DNA from: an uncultured Acidimicrobiaceae bacterium
GTDB lineage: Bacteria > Actinomycetota > Acidimicrobiia > Acidimicrobiales > Ilumatobacteraceae
Assembly (NCBI GenBank): GCA_903919215.1
Contig: CAIXHI010000248.1
Span: forward strand, 1 to 24,055
Length of the DNA: 24,055 nt
Direction: 5' to 3'
Position numbers and translations under genes: made by a program. Below, piece by piece: positions 21,814-24,055 of this stretch. Within the stretch, counting starts at the first letter, position 1. Each line of letters opens with the position of its first letter. Under the pieces are notes generated by a model. The model saw nothing but the letters and a program-made list of their open reading frames with translations. It did no database searches and was not told where the DNA came from.

Positions 21814-23313
21814 TCAGCTGCGCTGGTAGTTCGGCGCTTCCTTGGTGATGGTGACGTCGTGGGGGTGGCTCTCGTTGCGTCCGGCGGTGGTGACCCGCAT
21901 GAACCGCGCCGAGTCGCGCAGGTGGTCGAGTGTGGCGGCTCCGGCATAGCCCATACCGCTGCGCAGACCGCCGACGAGTTGATACACCACATCGCCCAAC
22001 GTGCCCGAGTACGGGACGCGACCCTCGATGCCCTCGGGCACGAGTTTGCGTGACTGACCGGCCATCTGACTCTTGTCGGTCTGAGCCGTTGCGTAGCGAT
22101 CGGCGCCGAGCCCTTGCATCGCGCCCATCGATCCCATGCCGCGGTAGCTCTTGTAGCGGCGACCTTCGAACAACTCCAGTTCGCCGGGGGCCTCGTCGGT
22201 GCCGGCCAGTAGCGAGCCGAGCATCACCGTGTCGGCGCCGGCGGCGATGGCCTTCACGACATCGCCCGAGTAGGTGATCCCTCCATCGGCGATCACCGGC
22301 ACGCCGCGGCGGCGGGCGTACTTGGTGGTGAAGTAGATCGCCGACAGCTGCGGCATACCCGCACCGCTGACGACGCGGGTGGTGCAGATCGAGCCTGCCC
22401 CGACGCCCACCTTCACCGCGTCGGCACCGGCACGGGAAAGTGCATCGACACCTTCCTCGGTGACGACGTTGCCGGCGATGACGGGGAGGTTGGGCCACGC
22501 CGACTTGATGCGCTCGATGGCCTTGATGACTCCAGCCGAATGGCCGTGGGCTGTGTCGATCGCGATCGCGTCAACACCCTGCGCCAGCAGAGCCTCGACG
22601 CGTTCTTCCATATCGGGACCGACTCCGACTGCAGCGGCGCAACGGAGGCGCCCGCGGCTGTCGCTGGTTGCGTTGGGGAACTCCTGGTTCTTGAGAATGT
22701 CCTTCACGGTGATCAGCCCGGTCAGGCGACGGTCGCCGTCGACGAGTGGCAGCTTCTCGATGCGGTGGCGCTGCAGGATGCTGCGGGCCTCGTCGAGGGT
22801 CGTTCCGTGCTTGGCCGTGACGAGGCCATCGCTGGTCATGAAGTCGGTGACCGAGCGTACGTAGTCGGATGGCTCGCAGAACCGAGTGTCGCGGTTGGTG
22901 AGGATGCCCACCAGGCGACCTTGTGGATCGGTGATCGGTACGCCGCTGATCTTGAACTGGTGCATCAGCGCTTCGGCCTCTGCCAGCGTCGCTGTCGGCG
23001 GCAGCGTGATCGGGTCGGAGATCATGCCGCTCTGACTGCGCTTGACCTTCTGCACCTCCCCCGCTTGTTCGGCGACGGTCATGTTGCGGTGGATCACACC
23101 AATGCCACCCTCGCGGGCGAGCGCGATTGCCATCCGTGCTTCTGTCACCTTGTCCATCGCAGCGCTGACCACGGGGACGGCGAGGCGAATATCTGCCGCG
23201 AAAACGGCTGAGGTGTCCACCATGTCGGGCAGCACATCGCTGTACCCCGGCACGATGACCACATCGTCAAAGGTGAGCGCTTGGAAGCGATCGAACAGAT
23301 CATCGTTGATCAT
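21814..23313 (-). CDS. guaB: Inosine-5'-monophosphate dehydrogenase
   Basis: Oxidises IMP to XMP with NAD+, the committed step to GMP. The 499-residue product has the TIM-barrel catalytic domain interrupted by two CBS domains (about 95-205: MISDPITLPP, then VTDFMTSDGLVTAKHGTTLDEA). The substrate loop GVGAGSICTTRVVSG carries catalytic Cys310, and the mobile-flap region contains YRGMGSMGAM. The N-terminal FDRFQALTFDDVVIVPGYS is diagnostic. ATG 23313 overlaps the purN stop by ATGA, which fixes this start over upstream in-frame codons to 23367. Its expression should therefore be linked to purN. Confidence 0.97.
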   Translation of the reverse strand: MINDDLFDRFQALTFDDVVIVPGYSDVLPDMVDTSAVFAADIRLAVPVVSAAMDKVTEARMAIALAREGGIGVIHRNMTVAEQAGEVQKVKRSQSGMISDPITLPPTATLAEAEALMHQFKISGVPITDPQGRLVGILTNRDTRFCEPSDYVRSVTDFMTSDGLVTAKHGTTLDEARSILQRHRIEKLPLVDGDRRLTGLITVKDILKNQEFPNATSDSRGRLRCAAAVGVGPDMEERVEALLAQGVDAIAIDTAHGHSAGVIKAIERIKSAWPNLPVIAGNVVTEEGVDALSRAGADAVKVGVGAGSICTTRVVSGAGMPQLSAIYFTTKYARRRGVPVIADGGITYSGDVVKAIAAGADTVMLGSLLAGTDEAPGELELFEGRRYKSYRGMGSMGAMQGLGADRYATAQTDKSQMAGQSRKLVPEGIEGRVPYSGTLGDVVYQLVGGLRSGMGYAGAATLDHLRDSARFMRVTTAGRNESHPHDVTITKEAPNYQRS

Positions 23314-23945
23314 GCGGGGGCTCCGTTCCTGGAGGTGAGAGATCGGTGAGCGAGGAGTGCCGTGCACACATCGCGGATCGCATCGACGAGTAGCTGATGC
23401 TCGACTGCGTGCACTCTTGTTTCGAGTGAGTTGAGGTCGTCGTCCGGCAGGATCGGCACGGGGGCGCTGGCGAGCACCGGCCCGTCGTCGACACCTTCGT
23501 CGGGTACGAAGTGCACCATCACGCCAGTGCTCGTGCGCTCGCCGGCCTGCGCCTGGGCGAGAGCACGTTCGATCGCGTGGGTGCCCGGTAGCTCGCCGGG
23601 AAGCGCCGGGTGCAGGTTGATGACCATGCCGGGGAACCAGCCAAGGAAGCTGAGTGTGAGCACCCGCATCCAGCCGACGAGTACCACGTAGTCGGGGCCG
23701 AACCCGGAGACGATGTCGGCGAGACGAGCGTCGTAGTCGGCGCGGGACTCATCCACTCGCTTGCCGACGTGTACGGCGGGAAGGCCGGCGGAGTCGGCCC
23801 GCACCAGGGCTCGGGCGTCGCCTTTGTCGCTGATCACCGCGACCACCTGGGCGGGAAGTTCGCCGCGTCCGCAGGCATCGATCAGGGCCTGGGCGTTCGA
23901 TCCGTTGCCAGACGCCATCAACACCAGACGACAACGAGATTCCAT
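23310..23945 (-). CDS. purN: Phosphoribosylglycinamide formyltransferase
   Basis: Third step of de novo purine synthesis, transferring a formyl group from 10-formyl-THF to GAR. The 211-residue length is standard. The GAR-binding loop is MASGNGSNAQALID; catalytic Asn and His are in NLHPALPGELPGTH and the active-site Asp in DEGVDDGPV. The start ATG 23945 has a TAGCGT box 6 nt upstream, so it is probably leaderless. The stop overlaps guaB (ATGA). The usual purN-purH pairing is not seen downstream here; what lies upstream is outside the window. Confidence 0.96.
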   Translation of the reverse strand: MESRCRLVLMASGNGSNAQALIDACGRGELPAQVVAVISDKGDARALVRADSAGLPAVHVGKRVDESRADYDARLADIVSGFGPDYVVLVGWMRVLTLSFLGWFPGMVINLHPALPGELPGTHAIERALAQAQAGERTSTGVMVHFVPDEGVDDGPVLASAPVPILPDDDLNSLETRVHAVEHQLLVDAIRDVCTALLAHRSLTSRNGAPA

Positions 23946-23951
23946 AGGCAG

Positions 23952-23957
23952 ACGCTA
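23952..23957 (-). promoter_or_regulatory. Candidate -10 box for purN-guaB
   Basis: On the - strand TAGCGT is followed by 6 nt and the purN ATG, so the transcript would be leaderless. No good -35 box is visible; there is no Shine-Dalgarno sequence. Confidence 0.45.
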
Positions 23958-24002
23958 GGTTCCGACCGCCGCGCCCGCACCTCCACCTGAACGAAAAGTT
24001 CG

Positions 24003-24055
24003 CGAGTGCCACGACGCCGCCCCGAGTGCCACGTGACGCCCGAGTGGCAGGTGAC
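24003..24055. repeat. Short direct repeats upstream of purN
   Basis: The motif CGAGTGCCAC occurs at 24003-24012 and 24023-24032, and a variant CGAGTGGCAG at 24041-24050. The last two are followed by GTGAC. Spacing is 20 then 18 bp. The array runs into the window edge, so its full extent and copy number are unknown. Confidence 0.65.

Overview
This is a 24 kb piece of a high-GC bacterial chromosome, almost fully coding, with short intergenic gaps and no mobile element, phage gene, tRNA or rRNA that I can see. Two things point to the Actinobacteriota: the order mreC-mreD-mrdA-rodA / radical SAM pair / RNase E/G / rplU-rpmA / obgE-proB, and several probable leaderless or near-leaderless promoters (TAnnnT about 6-11 nt before the start codon). 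An Acidimicrobiia-like lineage (Ilumatobacter/Microthrix type) is my best guess, but it is an inference without database support.

Region 1 (1-5136, + strand) is the cell-elongation operon. It holds a fragment of an upstream gene (possibly mreB), mreC, mreD, the class B transpeptidase mrdA (PBP2) and the SEDS glycosyltransferase rodA. Region 2 (5189-10840, + strand) holds a B12-binding-type radical SAM protein and its DUF2344/TIGR03936 partner (overlapping ATGA). An RNase E/G with a long low-complexity N-terminal arm follows, then ribosomal proteins L21 and L27 and a strong intrinsic terminator.

Region 3 (10857-14515) holds a dGTPase-like HD hydrolase on the - strand, diverging from obgE-proB on the + strand. 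The gap between dgt and obgE carries two tandem 45-bp palindromic elements whose outer stem covaries. Region 4 (14512-19312, - strand) holds a large secreted subtilisin-family protease followed by the lipid II flippase murJ. murJ converges on proB and the two share a palindromic CTAG double stop.

Region 5 (19350-21786, + strand) holds a MoxR-family AAA ATPase and a CoxE-type VWA protein. They are transcribed divergently from the protease, from a probable leaderless promoter whose -35 box lies in a 16-bp palindrome. Region 6 (21814-24055, - strand) holds purN and guaB, overlapping by ATGA, with short GAGTGsCAs repeats upstream at the window edge.

Functionally the window is mostly housekeeping: lateral wall synthesis and lipid II export, ribosome biogenesis and RNA decay (L21, L27, Obg, RNase E/G), proline synthesis, and purine synthesis and dNTP control. 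The least explained parts are the radical SAM/DUF2344 pair next to RNase E/G, the MoxR/VWA pair without any recognisable client operon, the palindromic elements at dgt-obgE, and the protease whose best signal peptide and ribosome binding site imply a non-standard ATC start.
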